A stretch of 64,000 nt of DNA, taken from assembly GCF_029892965.1 (NCBI RefSeq), contig NZ_JARXWN010000002.1, forward strand, positions 248,001 through 312,000, given 5' to 3'. The stretch is from Dysgonomonas sp. PF1-14. Its GTDB lineage: Bacteria > Bacteroidota > Bacteroidia > Bacteroidales > Dysgonomonadaceae. The position numbers were made by a program, and so were the translations under genes. The notes beneath the pieces are model-generated. The model ran no database searches. It saw only the letters and a list, made by a program, of their open reading frames with translations, and was not told the DNA's origin. How positions within the stretch are numbered: the stretch's first letter is position 1; each line of letters begins with the position of its first letter. Of the stretch, positions 1-8,006 are shown piece after piece.

Positions 1-99
1 ATGGAAGAGGAAATGCACTTCCTGTCCCGAATTAGCTAACCGTCCGCCATAGTATCCACCTATAGCACCTGTACCTATTACTGCGTATTTTAATGACAT
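1..99 (-). CDS. panE: 2-dehydropantoate 2-reductase, N-terminal fragment
   Basis: Reading the minus strand from the ATG at 99-97 gives 33 residues that run off the window edge. They contain a dinucleotide-binding motif, VIGTGAIGGYYGGRLA (GxGxxG), followed by a short hydrophobic strand. This glycine pattern with GGYYGG is typical of the ketopantoate reductase (PanE/ApbA) family, which reduces 2-dehydropantoate to pantoate with NADPH in pantothenate and CoA synthesis. Only the Rossmann start is visible, so another member of the same superfamily is possible. The gene starts upstream of, and on the same strand as, the sdh operon end, with the terminator at 141-168 between them. Confidence 0.8.
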   Translation of the reverse strand, partial: MSLKYAVIGTGAIGGYYGGRLANSGQEVHFLFH

Positions 100-140
100 A
101 ATATATACTTTTTGCTACAAAGATAAACATATACAAACAA

Positions 141-168
141 AAAGCGACCATCTCTTGATAGTCGCTTT
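141..168 (-). terminator. Terminator after sdhB
   Basis: The arms AAAGCGACCATC and GATAGTCGCTTT form a 12-bp stem with one mismatch and a 4-nt loop. Read on the minus strand it is followed by TTTTTG. It lies 23 bp past the sdhB stop, which suits a rho-independent end for the sdhCAB transcript. Confidence 0.7.
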
Positions 169-190
169 CATATATCTAATACATAGTGTA

Positions 191-946
191 TTAATCTTTA
201 AATTTCGCTTTTAGGAACTCGCGGTTCATACGTGCGATATTGCTGATCGATACGTTCTTAGGACATTGTACTTCACATGCCTGTGTGTTTGTACAGTTCC
301 CGAAGCCTAATTCATCCATTTTTGAAACCATTGCTTTAGCACGACGCGAAGCCTCTATTCGTCCTTGCGGCAACAGTGCCAATTGGCTTACCTTTGCCGA
401 AACGAACAACATAGCCGATCCGTTCTTACAAGCTGCAACACAAGCACCGCAACCAATACAAGAAGCGGCATCCATAGCCTCATCAGCATCTGTTTTCGGA
501 ATCGGAATTGCATTAGCATCAGGGATACCTCCAGTGTTTACACTCACATAACCACCAGCCTGCATGATTTTATCAAATGCGTTACGGTCAACCATCAGGT
601 CGCGTATAACAGGGAATCCGTGAGAGCGCCAAGGCTCTATTGTAATAGTTTCACCATCCTTAAATTTACGCATATGCAGCTGGCAAGTCGTAATATCTTC
701 GTCCGGACCATGCGGGTGACCATTAATATACAAGCTACACATACCGCAGATACCTTCGCGGCAGTCATGATCGAATACTACAGGTTCTTTACCGTCATTG
801 ATCAGCTTTTCATTCAATATATCGAGCATTTCAAGGAAAGAACTTTCAGTAGAAATGCCATCAAGTTTATGGGTTTCAAAAGCTCCTTTTACTTGCGGGC
901 CTCTTTGACGCCAAACTTTTAATGTTATATTTATTAATTTTTCCAT
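191..946 (-). CDS. sdhB: Succinate dehydrogenase/fumarate reductase iron-sulfur subunit
   Basis: This 251-residue protein is the electron-transfer subunit of complex II, carrying electrons between the flavoprotein and the membrane cytochrome b. The [2Fe-2S] ligands are Cys62, Cys67, Cys70 (CREGICGMC) and Cys88. The C-terminal ferredoxin half has [11 protein letters not shown] (Cys163, 166, 169, 173) and a second group at Cys218, 224 and 228, which together bind the [4Fe-4S] and [3Fe-4S] centres. Length and motif order match the Bacteroidetes SdhB/FrdB type. It is the last gene of sdhC-sdhA-sdhB but is separated from sdhA by about 470 bp holding a small inserted gene. The sequence alone does not show whether the enzyme works as succinate dehydrogenase or fumarate reductase; in Bacteroidales the latter is usual. 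Confidence 0.96.
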   Translation of the reverse strand: MEKLINITLKVWRQRGPQVKGAFETHKLDGISTESSFLEMLDILNEKLINDGKEPVVFDHDCREGICGMCSLYINGHPHGPDEDITTCQLHMRKFKDGETITIEPWRSHGFPVIRDLMVDRNAFDKIMQAGGYVSVNTGGIPDANAIPIPKTDADEAMDAASCIGCGACVAACKNGSAMLFVSAKVSQLALLPQGRIEASRRAKAMVSKMDELGFGNCTNTQACEVQCPKNVSISNIARMNREFLKAKFKD

Positions 947-1000
947 TTTGTTTTAAAGTTTTAAAGTTTTTAGTTTACTAGTTTACTAGTCTTCAATAAG
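947..1000. repeat. ACTAGT/TTTAAAGT short-repeat array, left side of inserted gene
   Basis: Between sdhB and the four-helix-bundle gene the sequence repeats TTTTAAAGT (twice) and TTTACTAGT (twice). A matching ACTAGT-rich stretch lies on the other side of the inserted gene at 1367-1412, and a third between gltB and gltD at 51780-51848. The arrays look like the boundary sequence of an intergenic insertion. Confidence 0.6.
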
Positions 1001-1069
1001 CTCTTCTTTCATTGATTTAATCAAGGCTTTCAGCATTTTTTTGATCTCTATCAATAATGAATTAATCTC
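986..1069 (-). other. Out-of-frame C-terminal helix of the four-helix-bundle gene
   Basis: Reading from GAG at 1069 on the minus strand gives 27 sense codons ending in TAG at 988-986. The peptide begins EINSLLIEIKKMLKALIKS, an amphipathic helix of the kind that closes proteins of the four-helix-bundle/IVS family. It is one base out of frame with the upstream coding sequence, whose own frame stops at 1064-1062. Joining the two parts would give about 121 residues, the usual family length. I read it as the lost end of that gene. Confidence 0.6.
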
Positions 1070-1349
1070 TATTATCTTCGCATAAGAAACCAAGTTCTTT
1101 GGATATAATCATTTGAGTATCTAATTCTATAGCAGAACCTAATGCTATATGTATAAATCGTTTACAATCTTTTTTAGAACCTCTTCCAAAACCTTCCGCT
1201 ATATTAGACGGAATCGAAATAACAGCTCTTTTTATTTGAGAAACCAATCCAAATATTTCCTCTTTTGGATATGATTGTACTCCTTCATAAACCAGTTTCA
1301 CAAGGTCTATACTCTTTTGCCATACAATCAAATTTTTATGAGAATCCAT
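1062..1349 (-). CDS. Four-helix bundle protein (23S rRNA IVS family), probably frameshifted
   Basis: The 95 residues carry the family signature: an N-terminal LIVWQKSIDLVKLVY helix, then VSQIKRAVISIPSNIAEG, then an FIHIALGSAIELDTQ helix. This family is named after proteins in 23S rRNA intervening sequences and resembles Avd of diversity-generating retroelements; its usual role outside those contexts is unknown. The last helix is missing in this frame but present one base away (986-1069), so an extra base near 1066-1075 has either broken the gene or is a sequencing error. The gene sits between sdhA and sdhB, is bounded by ACTAGT-rich arrays, and looks like an intergenic insertion rather than a functional part of the sdh operon. 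Confidence 0.75.
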   Translation of the reverse strand: MDSHKNLIVWQKSIDLVKLVYEGVQSYPKEEIFGLVSQIKRAVISIPSNIAEGFGRGSKKDCKRFIHIALGSAIELDTQMIISKELGFLCEDNRD

Positions 1350-1366
1350 TTGTTTTCTTTCTCTTG

Positions 1367-1412
1367 TAAACTAATTTCTCTAGTACACTAGTATACTTAT
1401 AACTAGTACACT
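1367..1412. repeat. ACTAGT short-repeat array, right side of inserted gene
   Basis: The stretch contains CTAGTACACTAGTATACTTA then ACTAGTACACTA, several overlapping ACTAGT/ACTAGTA units between the four-helix-bundle gene and the sdhA stop. It mirrors the array at 947-1000. Confidence 0.6.
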
Positions 1413-1417
1413 AAAAA

Positions 1418-3391
1418 TTACGCTTTATAGTTTCTTTGTTGTCTTACCACAAACTCGTAGTCAAGAGGCTCTTTTATCAGTTCAGGGGCTTCGTTGTCTC
1501 CAGTATACTTCCAGCATCCGACATATGAGTAATGCTCATCATCGCGCATAGCCTCACCTTCCGGAGTCTGATACTCTTCACGGAAGTGTCCACCACACGA
1601 CTCGTTACGGTTTAGTCCGTCATAAGCCATCAATAAACCTATCTCTATAAAGTCTGATAAACGGAGTGCTTTTTCCAATTCGGTATTCAGATCCGTAGCC
1701 TCTCCCGGAATACGAACGTTTGTCCAGAATTCTTTTTTCACAGCCTTGATTTCTTCAATGGCTTTCTCCAAAGATTCCTTTGTACGTGCCATACCCACAA
1801 AGTCCCACATGATAATACCAAGTTGCTTATGAATAGAGTCTACCGAACGGTTACCCTTAATATTCATCAGTTTGGCAACTTTTTCTTTTAGTTCATTTTC
1901 AGTTTGAGCAAACTCAGGAAGATCGGTACTGAAACGCGGTACAGAAATCTGGTCAGCCAGATAATTCTGTATAGTGTAAGGCAACACGAAATATCCGTCA
2001 GCAAGCCCCTGCATCAGAGCAGATGCGCCAAGGCGGTTAGCTCCATGATCTGAGAAGTTAGCTTCACCAAGAGCAAACAGTCCTTTGATAGAAGTCATCA
2101 GCTCATAGTCTACCCAGATACCACCCATTGTATAGTGGATAGCAGGATAGATCATCATCGGAGTTTCATACGGATTGTCATCCACAATCTTATCGTACAT
2201 CTGGAACAAGTTACCGTATTTAGCTTCTACCACATCACGTCCGAGACGTTTGATAGCATCGCTGAAATCAAGATAAACAGCTAGGCCTGTAGAACCTACA
2301 CCATAGCCTGCATCGCATCTTTCTTTAGCTGCACGCGAAGCAACATCACGAGGAACAAGGTTACCGAATGCCGGATAACGTCTTTCCAGATAGTAATCTC
2401 TGTCTTCTTCTTTTATTTGAGTCGGTTTCAGCTTTCCGGCACGGATAGCTTCCGAATCTTCTATCTTTTTAGGTACCCAGATACGTCCGTCGTTACGAAG
2501 TGACTCCGACATCAGAGTCAGTTTCGATTGGAACTCGCCATGTACAGGAATACATGTAGGGTGAATCTGAGCAAAACAAGGATTCGCAAAATATGCGCCT
2601 TTCTTATAAGCCTGAATTGCGGCCGAACCGTTCGATCCCATTGCATTGGTAGAAAGGAAGAAGGCATTTCCATATCCACCTGTAGCAATAACTACAGCAT
2701 GAGCTGCAAAACGCTCAAGGTGGCCTGTTACAAGGTTACGGGCAATAATACCACGCGCACGTTCTTCGCCGTTATCGTCTTTTACAAGAACGACATCAAG
2801 CATTTCGTAGCGTGTATAAAGCTTCACACTCTTTTTCTGCACCTGACGGCTAAGTGCTGAATAAGCTCCGAGCAGCAATTGCTGTCCTGTCTGCCCTTTA
2901 GCATAGAATGTACGCGACACCTGCGCACCACCGAACGAGCGGTTATCGAGCAAGCCTCCGTATTCGCGAGCAAAGGGTACTCCCTGAGCCACACACTGGT
3001 CGATGATACTATTCGCCACTTCAGCCAGACGATATACGTTAGCTTCACGTGCGCGGTAGTCACCACCTTTGATTGTATCGTAGAAAAGACGATAGACAGA
3101 GTCACCGTCGTTCTGGTAATTCTTTGCTGCATTTATACCGCCCTGTGCTGCAATAGAGTGCGCGCGACGGGGAGAATCCTGAATACAGAAGTTTAGGACA
3201 TTGAACCCCATCTCACCCAGAGATGCAGCCGCCGATGCTCCTGCAAGGCCCGTACCTACCACAATAATGTCGAGGCGACGCTTATTGGCAGGGTTCACCA
3301 GCTTCTGGTGAGCCTTATAGTTGGTCCATTTTTCCGCCAATGGCCCCTCAGGTATTTTTGAATCTTTTTTTGGATCTAGTATAGTACTCAT
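1418..3391 (-). CDS. sdhA: Succinate dehydrogenase/fumarate reductase flavoprotein subunit
   Basis: This is the catalytic subunit that interconverts succinate and fumarate with covalently bound FAD. The N-terminus carries [19 protein letters not shown] (FAD Rossmann motif) and [15 protein letters not shown], whose histidine is the usual 8-alpha-FAD attachment site. Substrate-site segments [15 protein letters not shown] and [16 protein letters not shown] follow. I start at the ATG at 3391 ([16 protein letters not shown], 657 residues); an upstream ATG at 3418 would add nine residues of poor character. The sdhC stop lies about 50 bp upstream of this start, so the two are probably co-transcribed. 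Length and sequence fit the Bacteroidetes/epsilonproteobacterial B-type enzyme. Confidence 0.96.
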   Translation of the reverse strand: MSTILDPKKDSKIPEGPLAEKWTNYKAHQKLVNPANKRRLDIIVVGTGLAGASAAASLGEMGFNVLNFCIQDSPRRAHSIAAQGGINAAKNYQNDGDSVYRLFYDTIKGGDYRAREANVYRLAEVANSIIDQCVAQGVPFAREYGGLLDNRSFGGAQVSRTFYAKGQTGQQLLLGAYSALSRQVQKKSVKLYTRYEMLDVVLVKDDNGEERARGIIARNLVTGHLERFAAHAVVIATGGYGNAFFLSTNAMGSNGSAAIQAYKKGAYFANPCFAQIHPTCIPVHGEFQSKLTLMSESLRNDGRIWVPKKIEDSEAIRAGKLKPTQIKEEDRDYYLERRYPAFGNLVPRDVASRAAKERCDAGYGVGSTGLAVYLDFSDAIKRLGRDVVEAKYGNLFQMYDKIVDDNPYETPMMIYPAIHYTMGGIWVDYELMTSIKGLFALGEANFSDHGANRLGASALMQGLADGYFVLPYTIQNYLADQISVPRFSTDLPEFAQTENELKEKVAKLMNIKGNRSVDSIHKQLGIIMWDFVGMARTKESLEKAIEEIKAVKKEFWTNVRIPGEATDLNTELEKALRLSDFIEIGLLMAYDGLNRNESCGGHFREEYQTPEGEAMRDDEHYSYVGCWKYTGDNEAPELIKEPLDYEFVVRQQRNYKA

Positions 3392-3439
3392 AATCTGTTT
3401 TTCTTTAATCTTTAACAAAAATAATCTGTGTCTGCTTCC

Positions 3440-4141
3440 TTATGCTCCAAGACAGAAATAGTGCCTTGCATAGAAGTAGATGGTTACAAAAGCAAATGCC
3501 AGACAAATAACAGTAGCAACTACCTGTCCAATCACTTTCCAGCGATTCATCCATATTGTGTTATTCCATCCGATAGTTTGGATAGCACTCCAGAAACCGT
3601 GAGATAAGTGGAACCACAGTGCCACATACCAAACCAGATAGGCTATAACAACCCATGTCTGACTGAAATAATACTTAATGAAAGCTGCTCCATCTTGTGG
3701 AGAAACCACAGCACCGCCTAACGCAACTTCGTGATGTCCCATCAGCTCCACAAACATCATCTTATACCAAAACTGGCTAAAGTGAAGGAACATGAATCCG
3801 ATAACGATAACCCCCAATACAAACATGTTCTGGGAAGCCCATTCTACGTTTTTCGGGCGAACATTCACTGCATAGCTGTCATTACCACGAGCTTTGCGGT
3901 TTTGCAGTGTCAGTATCAGTGCGTAAATAAAATGGATAGCGACCAATGCTCCCAAAGCGATAGTACCCGCTACAGCATACCAGTTAGCTCCCAACAGGGA
4001 ACAGATAGTATTGTAAGCGTCCTCCGAAAACACAGCCGTTACATTCATTGCCGCGTGAAACAGCAAAAACAAGATAAGAGCGATACCCGTAACGCTCATT
4101 ATCAGCTTCTTACCAATAGAAGACTTTAGTAACCAACTCAT
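3440..4141 (-). CDS. sdhC: Succinate dehydrogenase/fumarate reductase cytochrome b subunit
   Basis: A 233-residue integral membrane protein with about five hydrophobic segments and scattered histidines (LFHAAMN, AIHFIYAL, LHFSQFWY, LWFHLSHGFW) suited to bind two hemes. This is the B-type single-subunit anchor found in Bacteroidetes and Wolinella-like enzymes, which passes electrons between menaquinone and SdhB. It is the first gene of sdhC-sdhA-sdhB. A well-formed Bacteroidetes promoter lies about 105 bp upstream at 4246-4276. Confidence 0.93.
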   Translation of the reverse strand: MSWLLKSSIGKKLIMSVTGIALILFLLFHAAMNVTAVFSEDAYNTICSLLGANWYAVAGTIALGALVAIHFIYALILTLQNRKARGNDSYAVNVRPKNVEWASQNMFVLGVIVIGFMFLHFSQFWYKMMFVELMGHHEVALGGAVVSPQDGAAFIKYYFSQTWVVIAYLVWYVALWFHLSHGFWSAIQTIGWNNTIWMNRWKVIGQVVATVICLAFAFVTIYFYARHYFCLGA

Positions 4142-4245
4142 AAATTAAAATTGTTTTTAGTTATATTGAATAGTTAATTTCCAGTTGATAAATCTGATCA
4201 TTTATAGAAAAAGAACATGTTCAATCATTTTTTTCTATACTCATG

Positions 4246-4276
4246 CAAAAATAGATTAAATAAAGGGATTTTCAAA
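4246..4276 (-). promoter_or_regulatory. Promoter of sdhCAB
   Basis: On the minus strand a TTTG (4276-4273) and TATTTTTG (4253-4246) are separated by 19 bp, an exact match to the Bacteroidetes primary sigma pattern TTTG-N19-TAnnTTTG. The implied leader before the sdhC start is roughly 100 nt. Confidence 0.65.
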
Positions 4277-4470
4277 GGAAATAGAATGCGTTTTTGATTA
4301 AAAATCAAAATGATTTGTTAACCTGTGAACATATTTTATGTCCTTTATTTACTCTTTTATCCGATTATTGTAAAAAACCTTAAATATAAGACAACTGAGT
4401 CACTTTTTGCTCTCGCTTCCGCTATTGCAACAGCAAATTGTTAAAAAGAAAACTTCCCTGATATTTGCTA

Positions 4471-4900
4471 AAAGGTAACAACCAACGGTCACAGGAGCGA
4501 AGTCTATGTAAAAGTGACACTTTTTCAAATAATTTTTCTTTGCGTTTTCGCGTCTTTGCGTGAAATAATTTTAACGTGAGTTCGAAATAATAGCATCTAA
4601 ATATCAGCTAGTTATACATTTTCTTTGTGAGCCTTGTGTAAAACCTTGTGCTCTTTGTGGTTAAATCTTATTTCTTTTACCACAAAGGACACAAAGAAAA
4701 ACCACAAAGGGCACGAAGTTTACATCATATATTTTGGAAAACAATTGATTACATACTATTTTTATATCGAACTCACGTTAATTTTAACTAAAACCTCACA
4801 AAAATTACACTTTCCTTTATTTCTTCAAAGATCACTAACCCTTGTTAACTGTCGAGTGATCACTGTTAACTGAATATGCCTTAAAGATAATTCCAAGCAA
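4471..4900 (+). repeat. Dispersed intergenic repeat, copy 1 (interrupted by a MITE)
   Basis: The sequence opens with AAAGGTAACAACCAACGGTC and ACAGGAGCGAAG, continues through TTTGCGTGAAATAATTTTA, and ends with TGATCACTGTTAACTGAATA. The same order occurs in reverse complement at 41329-41570, so this is a repeat unit of about 230-250 bp. A 205-bp insertion at 4574-4778 splits this copy. Related copies or fragments lie at 26884-27090, 54744-54776 and 61779-61799. There is no believable gene inside; a 79-codon open frame at 4634-4873 merely crosses the repeats. Confidence 0.75.
4574..4778. mobile_element. MITE-like element with 12-bp TIRs and 8-bp target duplication
   Basis: The element begins ACGTGAGTTCGA (4574-4585) and ends with its exact reverse complement TCGAACTCACGT (4767-4778); with one mismatch the inverted repeat extends to 17 bp. 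It is flanked on both sides by TAATTTTA (4566-4573 and 4779-4786), an 8-bp target-site duplication. The homologous repeat at 41406-41413 holds the same octamer once (TAAAATTA on the plus strand), the unoccupied site. The interior has further inverted repeats built from CTTTGTGGT/ACCACAAAG and no transposase, so it must depend on a transposase elsewhere. Eight-bp duplications occur in several IS families, so I do not assign one. Confidence 0.8.
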
Positions 4901-4913
4901 AACTCACAAAATA

Positions 4914-4949
4914 AATAAGCCGGATATATTTTGATATATCCGGCTTATT
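4914..4949 (-). terminator. Terminator of the surface-glycan operon
   Basis: AATAAGCCGGATATA and TATATCCGGCTTATT form a perfect 15-bp stem around a 6-nt loop. It lies about 20 bp after the stop of the last glycosyltransferase on the minus strand and is followed there by TATTTTGT. It probably ends the long minus-strand cluster that starts at 12701. Confidence 0.75.
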
Positions 4950-4969
4950 ATGTTTATAATAGGTTCTGT

Positions 4970-6034
4970 TTATTGCATATATTTTTGAGCTAATTCGTAA
5001 ACCTGTTTTGCCGACTTCTCCCACGAATATTTCTTAATCTGCTCCAGACCTTTTACACGCAAATCTTGCTGCAATGATTCATCGGCAAGCAACTGGTTTA
5101 TTTTCATTGCCATATCACCCACATCATACGGGTCAATGTACAACGCCGCACCCTCACTCACTTCGCGCAGGGCGGGAATATCGGAATTTATAGCCGGACA
5201 ACCGTAGGTCATCGATTCGAGCGGTGGCAAGCCGAAACCTTCATACAATGACGGGTAAACGGACAGAATAGCATTCTGATACATTTTCTGCAACGCATCG
5301 TCTGAGATATAGCCCGGAAGGAATACATTCTCTCCTATCAGCTTTTGCAGATCGGGGGTATTGAATGCCTTAAATGACATACCGATAATGTACAACTTTA
5401 CCGATTTATCCTCTATCTTGTTAAACGCTGCTACAAGCCGCTCAAAGTTCTTTCGGGGATCCATTGACGAAACGGCTATTACGTATCGGTCTCCGGACGG
5501 ATTGTGCCGATAATTCAATATTTCTTCATCAGATGGTTTATTGTGGAAAGGCACATTGCTATGCACTACATGTATCTTAGCCGCATCCAACCCTAGTGTA
5601 TCTACTATCTCACGCTTGGAAAACTCGCTTACGGTAAGTATTGCATGTGCCTTACGCCCGATACGTGGCATCATATAATGATAGAAGCGATAATAATTCT
5701 TCGAAAACCATTGTGGATAACGCTCATGCGAAACATCGTGAATAGTCATTATCTGATTATTGTAGTTCAATGGTCCACATCCGGTAAAGCTTATGAGTAA
5801 GGGACTCCCTATTTTTTTCAGATAGCGGGGCAATGATACCTGTTCCCACAAATGGGTATTGAGTGAACCGCACTTGACCGTTTTAAAGTCAAATGTATAA
5901 TCGGGATGTATTTCCTGCGGTACAGCCACATGAAAGTCTACACCCATTTCGTGCAACTTATTGCATATTTCGAAAGCATAGCGGTGCACTCCCGTAGCCT
6001 TCTGTGTCAGATACCTTCCGTTTACAACAAACAT
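4970..6034 (-). CDS. Glycosyltransferase family 4 (GT-B)
   Basis: This 354-residue protein has the GT4 layout: an N-terminal acceptor domain with MTIHDVSHERYP and LTVSEFSKREIV segments, then a donor domain with VSSMDPRKNFERLV and the E-x7-E motif in YEGFGLPPLESMTYGCP that binds the nucleotide sugar. Such enzymes are retaining transferases, often mannosyl- or rhamnosyltransferases, acting on polysaccharide intermediates at the cytoplasmic face of the membrane. It is the last gene of the glycan cluster, downstream of a short AT-rich repeat region. Donor and acceptor sugars cannot be read from sequence. Confidence 0.88.
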   Translation of the reverse strand: MFVVNGRYLTQKATGVHRYAFEICNKLHEMGVDFHVAVPQEIHPDYTFDFKTVKCGSLNTHLWEQVSLPRYLKKIGSPLLISFTGCGPLNYNNQIMTIHDVSHERYPQWFSKNYYRFYHYMMPRIGRKAHAILTVSEFSKREIVDTLGLDAAKIHVVHSNVPFHNKPSDEEILNYRHNPSGDRYVIAVSSMDPRKNFERLVAAFNKIEDKSVKLYIIGMSFKAFNTPDLQKLIGENVFLPGYISDDALQKMYQNAILSVYPSLYEGFGLPPLESMTYGCPAINSDIPALREVSEGAALYIDPYDVGDMAMKINQLLADESLQQDLRVKGLEQIKKYSWEKSAKQVYELAQKYMQ

Positions 6035-6045
6035 AGTTTTAGTGA

Positions 6046-6155
6046 ATTATGAGTTATGAATTATGAGTTATAAATTACAAAGCAATCGGCAAATCAATTA
6101 CGGAACAACAGCCGTTAATTCATAATTTATAATTTCTAATTCATAATTTCTTTGT
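6046..6155. repeat. AT-rich TTATGAATTATGAG inverted-repeat region
   Basis: Between two glycosyltransferase genes the sequence repeats GAATTATGAGTTATGAATTA and, about 50 bp on, its near complement in TTAATTCATAATTTATAAT. It can fold into a long weak hairpin. The same word family recurs before murA at 37868-37962. It overlaps the last few codons of the upstream gene, whose stop is at 6136. Confidence 0.55.
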
Positions 6156-6972
6156 ACGTCTTTTTCCCATACCAGCTTCTCTTTACAAAGCATTTGGTGA
6201 GGCCTATCCAGAATCTCATCTTGAAACGGTTCCATGCTTTACAACCCGCTTTCGCTTCAGGGAAATAATCGTGATCGGCTAATATGTTGAAATAATATTT
6301 CTTTTTCTGTATTCCTTCTTTCAGGTATTCGATGTGATGTGTCACCGTTTTCGATTTCGGGAACACATAGAAACGTCCTTCTTTTATATTAGGAACGTAA
6401 GGATAAGCATATTTTATATAACTGGGTACATGCACAGGCATATTTTCAGTTATCCAGATATATCCGGCATTGGTATCGCGCAGGAAATTAGAGATATGGC
6501 ATTCGGGGAAAAGCTCAAAATCAAATATTCCCGGATTTTCTCTTATATATTTTGTCTTGATAATAGCAAAATCGGTAGCCAGAGCATAATATTTATCGTA
6601 CCAGTCGGCGCTAGACCATACTGCACCTGAGTTTTCTGATAACAAACGGGTGTACTTGGTCAACAATTTATCACCATACAGCCATGTATCAGCTTCCAGA
6701 ATCAGTGTATAATCGCAATCTTCGGGAATATATTTAGCCCCCTCCAGCAGCAACTGTGAATTACCTTTACGGTGTCCGGCATTCTCTTCGAGAACCACCA
6801 GTTTATCTATCAGAGGTAGCGACTCCGGTGATACTTCATAACCCTTCGTCAAGCCATTGCTGACTACAATTATATAATAATCATTATCTTTCCATGTATC
6901 TGAGATTATCTGGAGATTATATTTCAAATCTTCAATCCTATCGTATACACGTATAAGTATAGCAATCTTCAT
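6136..6972 (-). CDS. Putative glycosyltransferase (GT-A-like)
   Basis: A 278-residue protein starting MKIAILIRVYDRIEDLKYNL, which resembles the N-terminal strand and helix of GT-A enzymes. LILEADTWLYG may be the metal-binding DxD-like stretch (EAD here). The C-terminal third is basic with many aromatics. It does not show the full GT2 signature, so the family is uncertain, but its place between a GT4 and the heptose genes supports a glycan role. It starts only five bases after the hddA stop, indicating co-transcription. Confidence 0.6.
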   Translation of the reverse strand: MKIAILIRVYDRIEDLKYNLQIISDTWKDNDYYIIVVSNGLTKGYEVSPESLPLIDKLVVLEENAGHRKGNSQLLLEGAKYIPEDCDYTLILEADTWLYGDKLLTKYTRLLSENSGAVWSSADWYDKYYALATDFAIIKTKYIRENPGIFDFELFPECHISNFLRDTNAGYIWITENMPVHVPSYIKYAYPYVPNIKEGRFYVFPKSKTVTHHIEYLKEGIQKKKYYFNILADHDYFPEAKAGCKAWNRFKMRFWIGLTKCFVKRSWYGKKTYKEIMN

Positions 6973-6977
6973 TTCGT

Positions 6978-8006
6978 CTATTTTGTATGCCAGGTTTCCA
7001 AGCCTTTTTTAGTGAATGAGTATGGCTGAACCTTTCCGCCGAGTTTTTCTAAAGCTTTTGCTACTTCAAACCTGCTATTACCCGGACAATAGAAGAATAC
7101 ATATCCGCCACCGCCGGCTCCTGATATCTTACCCCCCGAAGAGCCTGCCGACATTGCTGTTTCGTACAATTCTTCGAAAAAGGGTGTAGAGATACCGTCT
7201 GCCATCTCACGCTTGTAGTTCCAGCCGCGATGCAGGATATGCCCTATTTCATCCAGATTATTTTTCAGTATTGCTTCTTTTATTTCGTAAGCCTGATTTT
7301 TTATCTGGTGCATGGCTTCTATCGACTTCGACTTTTGCTCTTTTACATTCTTTTGCTGCTTGGCAATAATGTCGCCTGAGTTACGGCTCGAATTTGTATA
7401 ATAAAGCAGCAGATTATTAGACAACTCATTGATAATTTCGTTACGCACACGTAACGGATTCACAATGACTTTGTCGTCTGCATAGAATTCCATAAAGTTG
7501 AAACCACCGAAGGCGGCCGAATACTGGTCTTGCTTTCCACCTGCTTGCATGAGGTCTACGCGTTCGATAAGATATGCCAGATATGCCAGATCGTATTCAC
7601 CTAATGGCAATGACAGCCACTCGGTATATGCTCCCAATATAGCTACAGCCAATGTGGATGATGTACCCAATCCTGAACCGAAAGGCACTTCCAGTGCACA
7701 AGTAAGTGTAAAAGACAATGGTTTGTTAGCATAATCCTTTACAATGCGGTTATATATCCCCTTCATCAAATCGGCCTTATCGTTCAGTATAGGAAGTTCT
7801 ATAGCCGAATCGAATATATATTCTTCACCCGTCTGAGGTATGCGGAATACTATCTTGTTATCATCGCGGGGTTCTATATTTGCAAAAGCATACAGACTGA
7901 TAGTTGCATTAAGGATACATCCTCCATACAAATCGGAATACGGAGATACATCCGTACCCCCCCCTGCCAGTCCTAAACGAAAAGGTGCTTTACTTCTAAC
8001 AATCAT
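6978..8006 (-). CDS. hddA: D-glycero-alpha-D-manno-heptose 7-phosphate kinase (GHMP kinase)
   Basis: The 342 residues form a GHMP kinase: MIVRSKAPFRLGLAGGGTDV at the start, the ATP-binding PFGSGLGTSSTLAVAILGA loop near residues 108-126, GGKQDQYSAAFGGFN in the middle and the C-terminal GKISGAGGGGYVFFYC motif. The GGGTDVSPY start is characteristic of HddA-type heptose kinases, which phosphorylate heptose 7-phosphate at C1. The next two genes upstream encode the matching phosphatase and guanylyltransferase, so the pathway context is strong. The start overlaps the gmhB end by 11 bp, indicating translational coupling. A related fucokinase-type GHMP kinase is the main alternative. Confidence 0.85.
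   Translation of the reverse strand: MIVRSKAPFRLGLAGGGTDVSPYSDLYGGCILNATISLYAFANIEPRDDNKIVFRIPQTGEEYIFDSAIELPILNDKADLMKGIYNRIVKDYANKPLSFTLTCALEVPFGSGLGTSSTLAVAILGAYTEWLSLPLGEYDLAYLAYLIERVDLMQAGGKQDQYSAAFGGFNFMEFYADDKVIVNPLRVRNEIINELSNNLLLYYTNSSRNSGDIIAKQQKNVKEQKSKSIEAMHQIKNQAYEIKEAILKNNLDEIGHILHRGWNYKREMADGISTPFFEELYETAMSAGSSGGKISGAGGGGYVFFYCPGNSRFEVAKALEKLGGKVQPYSFTKKGLETWHTK

Noticed and set aside
365-922. Plus-strand open frames of 103 and 185 codons over sdhB
   Set aside because: They run antisense to a well-conserved gene, lack motifs and have cysteine-rich, unlikely composition.
3392-3418. Upstream ATG at 3418 as the start of sdhA
   Set aside because: It would add MLKIKEKQI, which is not typical of the family, whereas MSTILDPKK at 3391 is.
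4634-4873. 79-codon plus-strand open frame in the repeat region
   Set aside because: It lies across the MITE and repeat copy 1 and has no recognisable protein features.
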